Positions 34,167-43,430 of a DNA stretch of 64,000 nt are shown one piece after another. A model generated the notes under the pieces. It was not told where the DNA came from. It worked only from the letters and a program-made list of their open reading frames with translations, and did not search any database. The stretch is taken from positions 1,674,001 to 1,738,000 of the forward strand of contig CAWAWJ010000001.1 of the NCBI GenBank assembly GCA_963785735.1, given 5' to 3'. Position numbers and translations under genes: made by a program. How positions within the stretch are numbered: position 1 is the first letter of the stretch; each line of letters opens with the position of its first letter. This DNA comes from REEB95 sp963785735 (lineage in GTDB: Bacteria; Pseudomonadota; Alphaproteobacteria; ATCC43930; CGMCC-115725).

Positions 34167-35669
34167 TCAGTTCTTGGCGAAGCTGACCGCTTCTTCCGCG
34201 GCGCGGAACAAGGCCCGGGCCTTGTCCAATATCTCCTGGTGCTCCTTGGCGGGATCGCTGTCGGCCACCACGCCGCAACCGGCCTGGACCACCATGCGCC
34301 CGTCCTTGACCACGGCGGTGCGCAGCACGATGCAGGTGTCCATGCTGCCGTCGCCGGCGAAATAGCCGATGCCGCCGCCATAGAGGTTGCGTTTCTCGGT
34401 CTCCAACTCGTCGATCAGTTCCATCGCCCGCACCTTGGGCGCGCCCGACAGCGTGCCGGCCGGGAAGCCCGCCAACAGCGCGTCGATCGCCGTATAGCGA
34501 GGGTCGATCTTCCCTTCGACATGCGAGCTGATGTGCATGACGTGGCTGTAGCGCTCGATCACGAATTGCTCGACCACATGGACCGAGCCCACCTGGGATA
34601 CCCGCCCGACATCGTTGCGCGCCAGGTCCAGCAGCATGAGATGCTCGGCGCGCTCCTTGGGGTCGGCCAGCAATTCCTCGGCCAATGCCTTGTCTTCCTC
34701 GGCGTCCTTGCCGCGCCGCCTCGTCCCCGCCAAGGGCCGGATTGTCACCTTATCGTCCCGTAATCGCACAAGAATCTCCGGGCTCGATCCCACCACCGCG
34801 AAGCCGCCGAAATCCAAATAAAAGAGGAAAGGCGAGGGGTTCAATCGCCGGAGCGCGCGGTAGAGCGCCAAGGGCGGGAGATTGAACGGCACCGACAGCC
34901 GCATCGAGGGCACGACTTGGAAAACCTCGCCGGCGCGGATGTATTCCTTGGCCTTTTCTACCATCGCCAGACATTGATCGCGGCTCATATTGGCTCGCGG
35001 CGCCGGCAGCTCGCGCGCCGATCCGGCGGATTCGCTGCGATTGGGCAGCGGGCGGTCGAGATCGGCCAGCACCTCGGCGAGCCGCGCCAGCGCCGCGTCA
35101 TAGGCCGCCTTGGCCGGGAGCGATTTGTCGGGCCAAGCGGGCGTCACCACGTCGATGCGGTCGTCGAAATTGTCGAAGATGCAGACGATCGAAGGCCGCA
35201 TGAAAAGCCCGTCTGGAATACCCAAATTGTCCGGGTTCTTGTCCGGCAATTTCTCCACCAGCTTGACCATGCCGTAGCCGAGATAACCGAAGAGGCCCGC
35301 AGCCATGGGCGGCAATGCCTTGGGCGTCTCGATCCGGCATTCGGCGATGAGCGCTTTCAGGGAATCGAGCGCGCCCGTTGACTGCTTCTCGAACGCGTCG
35401 AGCGCCACGCGCGCGTGGCGGTTGATCTCGGGCTTATTGCCGAAACAACGCCAGATCAGATCGGGCTTCAGGCCGATGACGGAATAGCGGCCGCGCGAGG
35501 CGCCGCGCTCGACCGATTCAAAAAGAAAGCTCATCGGCTTGCCGCCGGCCAGCTTCAACAGGACCGAGACCGGCGTTTCCAGATCGGCCACCAGCGAGGC
35601 CCAGACCAGCACCGGCTTGCCCGCTTCGTAAGCCTTGGCGAAGTCCTTTAAGTCGGGCGCGGCCTGCAT
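34167..35669 (-). CDS. trpE: Anthranilate synthase component I
   Basis: A 500-residue chorismate-binding enzyme. The C-terminal catalytic part has IRPLAGTRRRGKD, HLMLLDLARNDVGRV, AGTLSGAPKVRAME and GGGIGYFAGDGSMD; the N-terminal part is the tryptophan feedback region (LLFES-type motif as FLFESVERG). It starts 3 bp after ppiD and is separated from trpGDC by four unrelated genes. No leader peptide attenuator is possible in the 3-bp gap, so control must lie upstream of ppiD or be allosteric. Confidence 0.97.
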   Translation of the reverse strand: MQAAPDLKDFAKAYEAGKPVLVWASLVADLETPVSVLLKLAGGKPMSFLFESVERGASRGRYSVIGLKPDLIWRCFGNKPEINRHARVALDAFEKQSTGALDSLKALIAECRIETPKALPPMAAGLFGYLGYGMVKLVEKLPDKNPDNLGIPDGLFMRPSIVCIFDNFDDRIDVVTPAWPDKSLPAKAAYDAALARLAEVLADLDRPLPNRSESAGSARELPAPRANMSRDQCLAMVEKAKEYIRAGEVFQVVPSMRLSVPFNLPPLALYRALRRLNPSPFLFYLDFGGFAVVGSSPEILVRLRDDKVTIRPLAGTRRRGKDAEEDKALAEELLADPKERAEHLMLLDLARNDVGRVSQVGSVHVVEQFVIERYSHVMHISSHVEGKIDPRYTAIDALLAGFPAGTLSGAPKVRAMELIDELETEKRNLYGGGIGYFAGDGSMDTCIVLRTAVVKDGRMVVQAGCGVVADSDPAKEHQEILDKARALFRAAEEAVSFAKN

Positions 35670-35672
35670 CGG

Positions 35673-37547
35673 CTAGAGCAGGCGGTTGATATTGTCGCGG
35701 TTGATCTCGACCTTGTAGCGGCCACGCAGCGCCTGGGCGAAATCGCCGAGGAATTCGCCCTGCATCTGCTGGCTGAGCTGATGCGAGAGAGCGTCCAGGC
35801 CGGCTTTGTCCTTGCCGGGATCGGCGGGCAGGATGGTCTTGAGCTGGGCGATGGCATAGCCATCGGTCGACGGCGCGTCGACGGCGCCGCCGAGCTTGGC
35901 CTCGAACAGCTTCGGCACCAGCGCCGGCGGCACGCCGGCGCCGCCGTTGCGCGGCAGCGGCGAGGTGGTGACGACCGCCAGCTTGTGCGCGGCCGCGACC
36001 TCGCGGAGCGAACGTCCTGCATTGACCTCCTGGGTCATGGCGTCGGCGAGTTTTTGCAGAGCATTGGCGCGTTGATCCGCCTGCCACAGCTTGACCGCGT
36101 CGTCATGAGCCTGGGCCAGCGGCTTGATGCCGGCTGGCGTGACCTGGTCGACATGGACGAGGAAATAGCCGGTATCGCCGATATCGTTGAGCGCGCTGTT
36201 CTTTCCGCTGTCGGTGGTGAAAGCGGTGCGCAGCACCGTGCCCGCGGGCTGCGGCAGATTGCCCGGCTTGCCGGAATCGTCGCGGCCTTGCTCGTCGAGT
36301 CCCTTGATGGATGAGGTCTTGAGGCCGTATTTCCGCACCGCGTCGTCGAGCGAGGCGCCGCCCGCGAAATCGTCTTCGATCTGGTTCGCGGTCTTGGCCA
36401 TGCTGTCGCCGGCCATGTCGCGCGCGATTTCCTGCCGCAACGTGCTCTTCACCTGGTCGAAGGATTGGGTCTGCTCGGGCCGGACCGCGGCCACGCGGAT
36501 CACGTGCCAGCCGAAGGAGGATTGCACCGGCGGCGTGACGCCGCCCGGCTTCAGCGCGAAGGCGGCGTCGGCGAGCGGCCCGGGCAGATCGCCGCGCTTC
36601 ACCCAGCCGAGATCGAGCGCGGCGGGATCGGATCCCGCGAGCGCCTTGCCGGTTTCATTGAAGCTCTTGCCCGAGGCCAGCATCTTTTCCGCCGCTTGCG
36701 CCTTGGCCTCGTCGGAGAACAGCATCTGCTGGAGCTGGCGTTCCTCGGGCTTGTGGAACTCATCCTGGCGGGACTGGTATTCGGCCTGGAGCTTGTCGTC
36801 GGGTACGGTGATCGCGTTCGCCACATCGTCGATGCGCAGCAAGGCCACCGTGAAATCGCGCCGCTCGGGCGTGCGGAAGCGGTCCTGGTGAGCCTGATAA
36901 TAGGCATCGAGATCGGCAGGCGAGGGCGCGGGCGGCGGACCGGCCGCCGCCAAGGTCAGGGCCGCCATGTCGGCGACGCGGCGTTCGGCCTGGGCGCGAT
37001 AGAAGGCGTCGGTCAGTTCGGCGGGCGGCGACAGTCCCTCGGTCAGCGATATGGTCAATTCGCTGCGCACCATCTCGGTGCGCTGCATGGCCTCGTATTG
37101 CGGCTCGGTCAGGCGGTTATTGGCCAGCACCTGGGCATAGACATTGCGGTCGAAGCCGCCGCCGACGCCGCGAAAATTTGGATTGGTGACGATGGCGTTG
37201 CGCACCGCCTCGTCGCCGATGGCCAAATGGAGCCGCTGCACCTCGAGCTGGAGCAGATCGGCGGTGATCAGGCGGTCGAGCGCCGCGTCGACTACGCCCA
37301 GCTGCTTGGCCTGTTCGACGGTGATGGTGGGGCCGAGAACGCCGCGCAGACGCTCGATGTCGAGGCGCACGGCCTGTTGCAGCTGCTCGACGGAAATGGT
37401 CATGCCGCCCACCGTCGCCACGGTGGTGTCGGTGCTGCGGTTGCGGAAGATGTCGCCGATGCCCCACAGGCCGAAGGTGAGGATCAAGACGCCGAACAGA
37501 ATTTTGACGACGAGGGAAGAGGCCTTGGAACGGATCGCTTGCAGCAT
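35673..37547 (-). CDS. PpiD-type periplasmic peptidyl-prolyl isomerase
   Basis: A 624-residue inner-membrane anchored chaperone. One membrane segment lies at about 13-34 (VVKILFGVLILTFGLWGIG), followed by a SurA-like N-terminal helical domain and a parvulin domain (EERQLQQMLF...LGWVKRGDLPGPLADAAFALKPGG...GWHVIRV, about 265-365). PpiD helps proteins leaving the Sec channel. The order ppiD-trpE is common in alphaproteobacteria. Confidence 0.9.
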   Translation of the reverse strand: MLQAIRSKASSLVVKILFGVLILTFGLWGIGDIFRNRSTDTTVATVGGMTISVEQLQQAVRLDIERLRGVLGPTITVEQAKQLGVVDAALDRLITADLLQLEVQRLHLAIGDEAVRNAIVTNPNFRGVGGGFDRNVYAQVLANNRLTEPQYEAMQRTEMVRSELTISLTEGLSPPAELTDAFYRAQAERRVADMAALTLAAAGPPPAPSPADLDAYYQAHQDRFRTPERRDFTVALLRIDDVANAITVPDDKLQAEYQSRQDEFHKPEERQLQQMLFSDEAKAQAAEKMLASGKSFNETGKALAGSDPAALDLGWVKRGDLPGPLADAAFALKPGGVTPPVQSSFGWHVIRVAAVRPEQTQSFDQVKSTLRQEIARDMAGDSMAKTANQIEDDFAGGASLDDAVRKYGLKTSSIKGLDEQGRDDSGKPGNLPQPAGTVLRTAFTTDSGKNSALNDIGDTGYFLVHVDQVTPAGIKPLAQAHDDAVKLWQADQRANALQKLADAMTQEVNAGRSLREVAAAHKLAVVTTSPLPRNGGAGVPPALVPKLFEAKLGGAVDAPSTDGYAIAQLKTILPADPGKDKAGLDALSHQLSQQMQGEFLGDFAQALRGRYKVEINRDNINRLL

Positions 37548-37696
37548 GGACGGGTCCGGAAAAGCCGCGGAATTGCGGGGGTTTAACGCGCGCGGATGAT
37601 AAAGGTGTGCCGATGGCCCCGCAACTGGTGTCGGCGGGCGCGATGAGGCGCCGAGCCTACTGGCCCGGCCGGTTGCGCCGTGCTAAAGGGCGGGCC

Positions 37697-38440
37697 ATGC
37701 GTAAGCTGGTCGCCGCCAATTGGAAGATGAACGGCCTCAAGGCGGGCGGGGTGATGCTGGCGCGTGACCTGGCTCAGCGCGCCACGACGGGCAAGCTTGC
37801 CAGCGAGCTGGTGATCTGCCCGCCGGCGACGCTGCTCATATCCGTGGCCGAAGCGCTGAAGGGCAGCCCGATCGGCCTGGGCGGCCAGGATTGCCACGCC
37901 GAAGATAAGGGCGCGCATACCGGCGACATCAGCGCAGCGATGATCAAGGATGCGGGCTGCCGCTATGTCATACTCGGCCATTCCGAGCGGCGCGCGTCGC
38001 ATCACGAAAGCGACGCGGATGTGTGCGCCAAGGTTGCCGCGGCGCGCCAGGCCGGGCTGGCGGTGATCCTCTGCGTCGGCGAAAGCGAGACCGAACGCAA
38101 GGCGGGTAAAACCCGCGATGTCGTCGAGCACCAGCTCGCGGGTTCCTTGCCGCCCGGCATGGCCGGGCTGGACGCATCGAACCTGGCCGTGGCCTATGAG
38201 CCGGTCTGGGCCATCGGCAGTGGGCGCACCCCCACGCCCCCCGAGGTGAGCGAAATTCACGCCGGGATACGCCTGGCTCTGGGATCACGGTTGCGCGAGG
38301 TACGCATCCTCTATGGCGGCTCGGTCAAGCCGCAGAACGCCCGCGAATTGATGACCGCCCCCGAAGTCGATGGGGCGCTGGTGGGCGGGGCCAGCCTGGC
38401 ACTGGATGATTTTTGGGCAATAGCCCGGGCCTGCGGGTAA
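37697..38440 (+). CDS. tpiA: Triosephosphate isomerase
   Basis: A 247-residue glycolytic enzyme. Catalytic residues are K10 in AANWKMNG, the His in VILGHSERR and the Glu in AYEPVWAIGSG; loop 7 reads LYGGSVKPQNA. The ATG follows AAAGGGCGG; a start 30 codons upstream is rejected. It is divergent from ppiD. In relatives secG follows directly; here secG is 8.2 kb away. Confidence 0.97.
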   Translation: MRKLVAANWKMNGLKAGGVMLARDLAQRATTGKLASELVICPPATLLISVAEALKGSPIGLGGQDCHAEDKGAHTGDISAAMIKDAGCRYVILGHSERRASHHESDADVCAKVAAARQAGLAVILCVGESETERKAGKTRDVVEHQLAGSLPPGMAGLDASNLAVAYEPVWAIGSGRTPTPPEVSEIHAGIRLALGSRLREVRILYGGSVKPQNARELMTAPEVDGALVGGASLALDDFWAIARACG

Positions 38441-38545
38441 AATACCCCAGGGCATGGCCCCCTGACCCCGCCCATCCCGGCCGTTTAGGGCCGCCCGGAC
38501 CGGGCCATCAATACGCTTGAAGATAATCGCGGCATTGCGGATGAT

Positions 38546-38570
38546 GCCCCCAAGTCAAAAAATAGGGGGC
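38546..38570. promoter_or_regulatory. Hairpin upstream of the solute-binding protein gene
   Basis: GCCCCC (38546-38551) and GGGGGC (38565-38570) flank a 13-base A-rich loop. It lies 94 bp before the ATG at 38664, in a 223-bp gap otherwise without a gene. It could end tpiA transcription or lie in the leader of the transporter mRNA; the sequence does not decide. Confidence 0.35.
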
Positions 38571-38663
38571 TGTCGCTAACATAAAAAGACGGACAAATTC
38601 CGCCCAACGCGGCGGGTACGCCTCACTTGCGCGAATGAAGCCAACAAAGACAGGGAGTGAACA

Positions 38664-39929
38664 ATGAGCAAGAATTCCGTTTCGATGAAGCTTGATCGCC
38701 GTACGGTGATCAAGGCCGCCGCCGTCGCCGGTGCGGCGCAATTCGCCTCGCCCTTCGTTTGGAGCGCGCGCGCCGCCGATACCGTCAAGATCGGCCTCGA
38801 CAATCCGCTGACCGGCACCTTCGCCGCGCTCGGCAAGAATGAATTGATCGGCGCGCAGCTCGCCGTCGACCAGATCAACGCCAAGGGCGGCATCATGGGC
38901 CGCAAGGTCGATTTGCTGGTCGAGGATTCGACCAGCACCGACGCCGCCGTCGCCGTGCAGAAAGCCAGCAAGCTGGTCGAAGGCGACAAGGTCAACTTCC
39001 TCATCGGCAACATCAACTCGGGGCTGGCGCAGGCGATGGCGAATTACAGCAACGAGAAGGGCGTGTTCCATATCGTGCCCGGCGGCCATACCGATAGCGT
39101 CACCGGCACGCAATGCCACTGGAACGTGTTCCGTGTCTGCAACACCACGCGCATGGAGACCAATTCGGTTTCCAAGCTGCTGCTCACCTACGGCAAGAAG
39201 TGGTACTTCATCGTCACCGACTACGCCTTCGGCCACGGCTTGCAGGCGGGCTTTGAAGCCAGCTTGAACGCCGCCGGCGGCACCGAGTTGGGCGCGGATC
39301 AGGTTCCGCTCGGCAGCACCGACTTCTCGGCCAATCTGATCAAGGCGCAATCGACCAATCCGGACGCGATCATCTTGTTGCTCGCGGGCGACGACATGAT
39401 CAACTGCCTCAAGCAGGCGGTGCAGTTCGGACTCAACAAGAAGTTCCACATCGCCGGCGCGCAGCAGGAGCTCGAAGTGCTCGAGGGCCTGCCGCCCGAA
39501 GCGCTGATCGGCGATTGGTGTTTCGAATGGTACTGGAAACAGCCTGGCGTGGCGCATGTGCCGGAGTTCGTCTCGGCTGTCCGCAAGCGGAGCGGCGGCA
39601 AGGTGCCGACGGCGCGCACCTGGTTCGGCTATACCGCGATCTGGAGTTGCAAGCTCGCCGCCGACAAGGCCAAGTCGCTCGAGCCCTTGAAGCTGGCCCA
39701 AGCGATGCAGGGCCTCGTCCTGCCGCCCGAAGTGGCGTTGATGCCGAACAACCCGTTCTACCGCATCGGCGACAACCAGCTGATGCCGACCCTTTATGTC
39801 GGCCACGCGCAGGCGGCGCCGGCTGGCGGCGATCCGGAGGATCTGTTCAAGATCTCCTCCGAGATGAAGGGCACGGACGCGGCGCTGTCGGTCGACGGAA
39901 CGGGCTGCAAGATGGTGTGGCCGTCCTAG
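38664..39929 (+). CDS. Tat-exported solute-binding protein of a branched-chain amino acid type ABC transporter
   Basis: A 421-residue binding protein with a twin-arginine signal (DRRTVIKAAAVAGAAQF, 11-27, cleavage near ARAAD), meaning it is folded before export. The mature part starts VKIGLDNPLTGTFAALGKNE and has INAKGGIMGRKVDLLVEDS, typical of the HAAT family including urea, amide and amino acid binders. It is followed by a strong terminator-like hairpin and then by two permease and two ATPase genes, so it is the dedicated receptor of that transporter. Confidence 0.9.
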   Translation: MSKNSVSMKLDRRTVIKAAAVAGAAQFASPFVWSARAADTVKIGLDNPLTGTFAALGKNELIGAQLAVDQINAKGGIMGRKVDLLVEDSTSTDAAVAVQKASKLVEGDKVNFLIGNINSGLAQAMANYSNEKGVFHIVPGGHTDSVTGTQCHWNVFRVCNTTRMETNSVSKLLLTYGKKWYFIVTDYAFGHGLQAGFEASLNAAGGTELGADQVPLGSTDFSANLIKAQSTNPDAIILLLAGDDMINCLKQAVQFGLNKKFHIAGAQQELEVLEGLPPEALIGDWCFEWYWKQPGVAHVPEFVSAVRKRSGGKVPTARTWFGYTAIWSCKLAADKAKSLEPLKLAQAMQGLVLPPEVALMPNNPFYRIGDNQLMPTLYVGHAQAAPAGGDPEDLFKISSEMKGTDAALSVDGTGCKMVWPS

Positions 39930-39940
39930 GCTATCGTGAA

Positions 39941-39974
39941 AACCGGGCGCCGCTTTCAACCGCGGCGCCCGGTT
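39941..39974 (+). terminator. Strong stem-loop after the binding protein gene
   Basis: AACCGGGCGCCGC (39941-39953) pairs over all 13 bases with GCGGCGCCCGGTT (39962-39974) around an 8-base loop, followed by CGTTTTCG. It lies 12 bp after the binding protein stop and before the permease genes. A partial terminator or mRNA-stabilising hairpin here would give more binding protein than permease. Confidence 0.8.
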
Positions 39975-40109
39975 CGTTTTCGACGGAGGCGTTCGTTAGC
40001 GTCGTTTTACGTTAGGCGGATCGGGCCAGCCCCAACCGGGCGGACCGTCTTGATAACAAGAGTCTTATAACAAAAGCGTGGACGGGGGTTTCGTGATCGT
40101 GGTCGCCGT

Positions 40110-40976
40110 ATGACGCAGCTGCTCATCTTCAATGTCTTCAACGGCCTCATCATCGGCGCGTTCTATGCCTTGATGGCGCTCGGGCTGTCGCTCATTCTCA
40201 ATCTGTCGGGGGTGATCAATTTCGCCCATGGCGGATTCCTGGCGATCGGCGGCTATCTCGCCTACACGCTGATGCCCTATTTCGGATTCTGGGGCGCGCT
40301 GATCGCGGCGCCGATCCTCACCGCCTTCATCGGCATCCTGATCGAGCGCGTGCTGATCCGGCGGCTCTACGGGCGCGACCCGCTCTACAGTCTGCTTTTG
40401 ACATTCGGCTTGGCCTTCATGATCGAGGACGGTACGCGCTTCATCTGGGGCGCGCAAAGCCTGCCCTTTCAGATCCCGGCCTGGCTCGCGGCGCCCTTGA
40501 GCAACGAGCTGTTCTTCCTCACCGGTTATCGCGTGTTCATGATGGTGCTGGTCGCGGCGGTGGTGTTGGCGCTGTTCCTGATCTTGAACCGGACGCGCTT
40601 GGGATTGCGTATCCGCGCCGGCACGCTCGACCTCGAAACCGTCTCGGTGCTGGGCGTCAATGTGCGCGTGCTGCGCAATCTCAATTTCGGCCTCGGCATC
40701 TATCTCGCGGGGCTCGCGGGTGTGCTCGCCGTCGGCATGCTGGGCTTGCAGCCCAATATCGGTGATTCGCTCATCATGCCGAGCTTCATCGCCATCATCG
40801 TCGGCGGTCTTGGTAGCTTGCCGGGCACTCTGGCCGGCGGCGTGCTGATCGGCGTCGCCTCGGGCATCACCACGGTGTTCTTCCCCTCGGCGAGCGAGGC
40901 GGTGATCTACGTGATGATGGCGGTGGTGCTGATCGTCCGGCCGCGCGGCCTCCTCGGCGAGGAAGGACGTTTCTGA
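40110..40976 (+). CDS. Branched-chain amino acid type ABC permease, LivH-like
   Basis: A 288-residue membrane protein. The N-terminus LIIGAFYALMALGLSLILNLSGVINFAHGGF matches LivH, and the late block IVGGLGSLPGTLAGGVLIG is the permease signature of this family. Starts after a 180-bp gap and overlaps the LivM-like gene by one base (TGATG). Confidence 0.93.
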   Translation: MTQLLIFNVFNGLIIGAFYALMALGLSLILNLSGVINFAHGGFLAIGGYLAYTLMPYFGFWGALIAAPILTAFIGILIERVLIRRLYGRDPLYSLLLTFGLAFMIEDGTRFIWGAQSLPFQIPAWLAAPLSNELFFLTGYRVFMMVLVAAVVLALFLILNRTRLGLRIRAGTLDLETVSVLGVNVRVLRNLNFGLGIYLAGLAGVLAVGMLGLQPNIGDSLIMPSFIAIIVGGLGSLPGTLAGGVLIGVASGITTVFFPSASEAVIYVMMAVVLIVRPRGLLGEEGRF

Positions 40977-41926
40977 TGCTGAAGCTCGATAAGAGGGCTG
41001 CCGACGCCATGGTCTGGCTGCTGCTGTTGAGCGCGCCTTATTGGCTGCCGCTGGTCGGCGGCTATACCGAGCTCGGGAGCCGCGTGTTGATCTATGGGCT
41101 GGCGGCGATGGCGCTCAATTTCCTGTTGGGTTTCACGGGCGTCCTGTCCTTCGGCCACGCCGCCTATTTCGGCCTCGGCGCCTATGGCGCCGCCATGACC
41201 ATGAAATACCTTGAGCCGAGCACCCCGCTCGCCATTCTGGACGGCGTCGTGGTCGGCACCGTCGCGGCCGCGATCATCGGCCCGATGATCGTCCGGCTGC
41301 GCGGCGTTTATTTCGCCATGTGCACCATCGCCTTCGGTCAGGTGTTCTTCTTCATCGCCTTTCAATGGAGTTCGGTCACGGGTGGCGACGACGGCTTGAG
41401 CGCCTGGCATCGCATGCCGATCGATCTGGGTTTCACCAGCATCGACATTTTGAACAACAACAAGGCGTTCTATTACCTGGTGCTTGCGATGCTCGCACTG
41501 GCGGCGGGCGTGATGGGCTGGCTGTTGCGCTCGCCCTTCGGCCGTACGCTGCTGGCGATCCGCGAGAACGAGCGCCGCGCCCGTTTCCTCGGCATTCCGG
41601 TCGACCGGCACATCTGGATGTCCTGGGTTATCTCAGGCTGCTTCGCCAGCCTTGCCGGCACCCTCTATGCGCTGTTGAACGATTTCGTCGATCCGCGCGC
41701 GCTGCGCTGGGACATGTCGGGCACTTTCGTCATCATGACGGTGCTGGGCGGAATGCGCAGTTTCTGGGGGCCGCTGATCGGCGCCGCGATCTACATCGTG
41801 CTGCAAGACCAGCTTTCGAGCCACACCCAGAACTGGGAATCCTTCATCGGCCTCTTTTTCGTGCTGATCGTGCTGTTCTTCCCGCGCGGCGTGCTGGGAT
41901 TGATCAAGCGGAAGAGGACGCAATGA
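40976..41926 (+). CDS. Branched-chain amino acid type ABC permease, LivM-like
   Basis: A 316-residue membrane protein with LNFLLGFTGVLSFGHAAYFG near residue 40 and MTVLGGMRSFWGPLIGA toward the end, as in LivM. It forms the channel with the LivH-like protein. It overlaps the ATPase gene by 4 bp. Confidence 0.93.
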   Translation: MLKLDKRAADAMVWLLLLSAPYWLPLVGGYTELGSRVLIYGLAAMALNFLLGFTGVLSFGHAAYFGLGAYGAAMTMKYLEPSTPLAILDGVVVGTVAAAIIGPMIVRLRGVYFAMCTIAFGQVFFFIAFQWSSVTGGDDGLSAWHRMPIDLGFTSIDILNNNKAFYYLVLAMLALAAGVMGWLLRSPFGRTLLAIRENERRARFLGIPVDRHIWMSWVISGCFASLAGTLYALLNDFVDPRALRWDMSGTFVIMTVLGGMRSFWGPLIGAAIYIVLQDQLSSHTQNWESFIGLFFVLIVLFFPRGVLGLIKRKRTQ

Positions 41927-42672
41927 GTCTGCTCCGGGTCGAGAACATCTCGCGCCAGTTCGGCAGCCTGATCGCGGTCAACGGCGTGTCGATGACCGTC
42001 GAGCCGGGCGAATTGCGCGCGGTGATCGGCCCCAACGGCGCCGGCAAGACGACCTTCTTCAACATGATTAGCGGCTTTTTGACGCCCAGCTCGGGCAAGA
42101 TCGTGTTCGACGGCGAGGACATCACCCATCTGTTGCCGGCACGCCGCGTGTGGCGCGGCATCGCCCGCACCTTCCAGATCACCGAGGTCTTCCCGGAATT
42201 GACCGTGCGCGAGAATTTGCGCATCGCGGTCGAGGTCGCCTCGGGCTACCGGCTCAAGGCTTGGCTGTCCAGCACCGCCGACGGCGAGGTCAAGGCCCGG
42301 GTGGTCGATCTGCTCGAGATGGGCGGCCTGACCGAGAAGGCCGACCGGCTGGTGGGAGAATTGAGTCACGGCGACCAGCGCGCCACCGAGATCATAATGT
42401 CGGTCGCCTTGAAGCCCAGGCTCTTGCTGCTGGACGAGCCCACCGCCGGCATGGGCGACCAGGAGACCTATGACGTCACCCAGTTGATCCGCAAGCTGCA
42501 CAAGGACAAGAATCTCTCGATCATCCTGATCGAACATGACATGCGCGTGGTGTTTCACTTGGCCGACAGGATCATGGTGCTGGCCGAGGGCGCGATGCTG
42601 GCCGAGGGCACGCCCAAGGAGATCGCGGCCAACGAAGCGGTGCAGAATGCCTATCTGGGGAAAGCGGCATGA
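41923..42672 (+). CDS. ABC transporter ATPase, LivG-like
   Basis: A 249-residue ATPase: Walker A GPNGAGKTT, the LivG-type segment RRVWRGIARTFQITEVFPELTV, a signature region ELSHGDQRATEI in place of the classical LSGGQ, and Walker B LLLLDEPTAGM. A longer ORF reaching back to 41320 overlaps LivM in another frame and is rejected; the ATGA junction fixes the start. Confidence 0.94.
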   Translation: MSLLRVENISRQFGSLIAVNGVSMTVEPGELRAVIGPNGAGKTTFFNMISGFLTPSSGKIVFDGEDITHLLPARRVWRGIARTFQITEVFPELTVRENLRIAVEVASGYRLKAWLSSTADGEVKARVVDLLEMGGLTEKADRLVGELSHGDQRATEIIMSVALKPRLLLLDEPTAGMGDQETYDVTQLIRKLHKDKNLSIILIEHDMRVVFHLADRIMVLAEGAMLAEGTPKEIAANEAVQNAYLGKAA

Positions 42673-43397
42673 GCGAGGTCGTTCTCCAGGTCGAAGACAT
42701 CCACACCTATTACGGCAAGAGCCACATCCTCTATGGCATCGGCCTCGAGGTGCGCGAGGGGGAGTTGGTGACGCTCTTGGGCCGCAACGGCGCCGGCAAG
42801 AGCACGACGCTCCGAAGCATCATGGGCCTGACGCCGGCGCGCGACGGCGCGGTGCGCATCTTCGGCCAGGCCACCACCGATTGGCCGCCTTACCGCATCG
42901 CCGCCTTGGGCGTGGGCTATGTGCCGGAAGGCCGCCGCATCTTCCCCAATCTGACGGTCGAGGAAAATCTGAAGGTGCCGCTGGAACGGCCCGGCCCCTG
43001 GACCATCCCGCGCATCTACGAGCTCTTCCCGCGCCTGGCCGAACGCAAGAACAACCGTGGGCGCCAGCTTTCAGGCGGCGAACAGGAGATGCTGTCGATC
43101 TCGCGCGCGCTGTTGCTCAACCCCAAACTGCTGCTGTTGGACGAGCCGTCGCAGGGCCTGGCGCCGCTGATCGTGCAGGACGTGTTCCGGGTCGTGGTCT
43201 CGGCGCGCAAGGAAGGCATTTCCGTGCTTCTGGTGGAGCAGAACGTGCGCGCCGCGGTCGAGATCGCCGACCGCGCCTATGTGCTCGACGACGGCAAGGT
43301 GGTGTTCTCGGGCCCGGCCAAGGAATTCGCCAAGGACGAGGCCCGCGTACGCGCGCTCGCCGGCGCTTCCGCCGAGAAATGGGAAGAGGCGAGCTAG
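42669..43397 (+). CDS. ABC transporter ATPase, LivF-like
   Basis: A 242-residue ATPase with Walker A GRNGAGKST, LGVGYVPEGRRIFPNLTV typical of LivF, signature QLSGGEQEML and Walker B LLLLDEPSQGLAP. It completes a full set of binding protein, two permeases and two ATPases. It overlaps the LivG-like gene by 4 bp. Confidence 0.94.
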   Translation: MSEVVLQVEDIHTYYGKSHILYGIGLEVREGELVTLLGRNGAGKSTTLRSIMGLTPARDGAVRIFGQATTDWPPYRIAALGVGYVPEGRRIFPNLTVEENLKVPLERPGPWTIPRIYELFPRLAERKNNRGRQLSGGEQEMLSISRALLLNPKLLLLDEPSQGLAPLIVQDVFRVVVSARKEGISVLLVEQNVRAAVEIADRAYVLDDGKVVFSGPAKEFAKDEARVRALAGASAEKWEEAS

Positions 43398-43430
43398 CGC
43401 CTGGCGGCCTTGCGGTCTTAGGCTAGCGCC

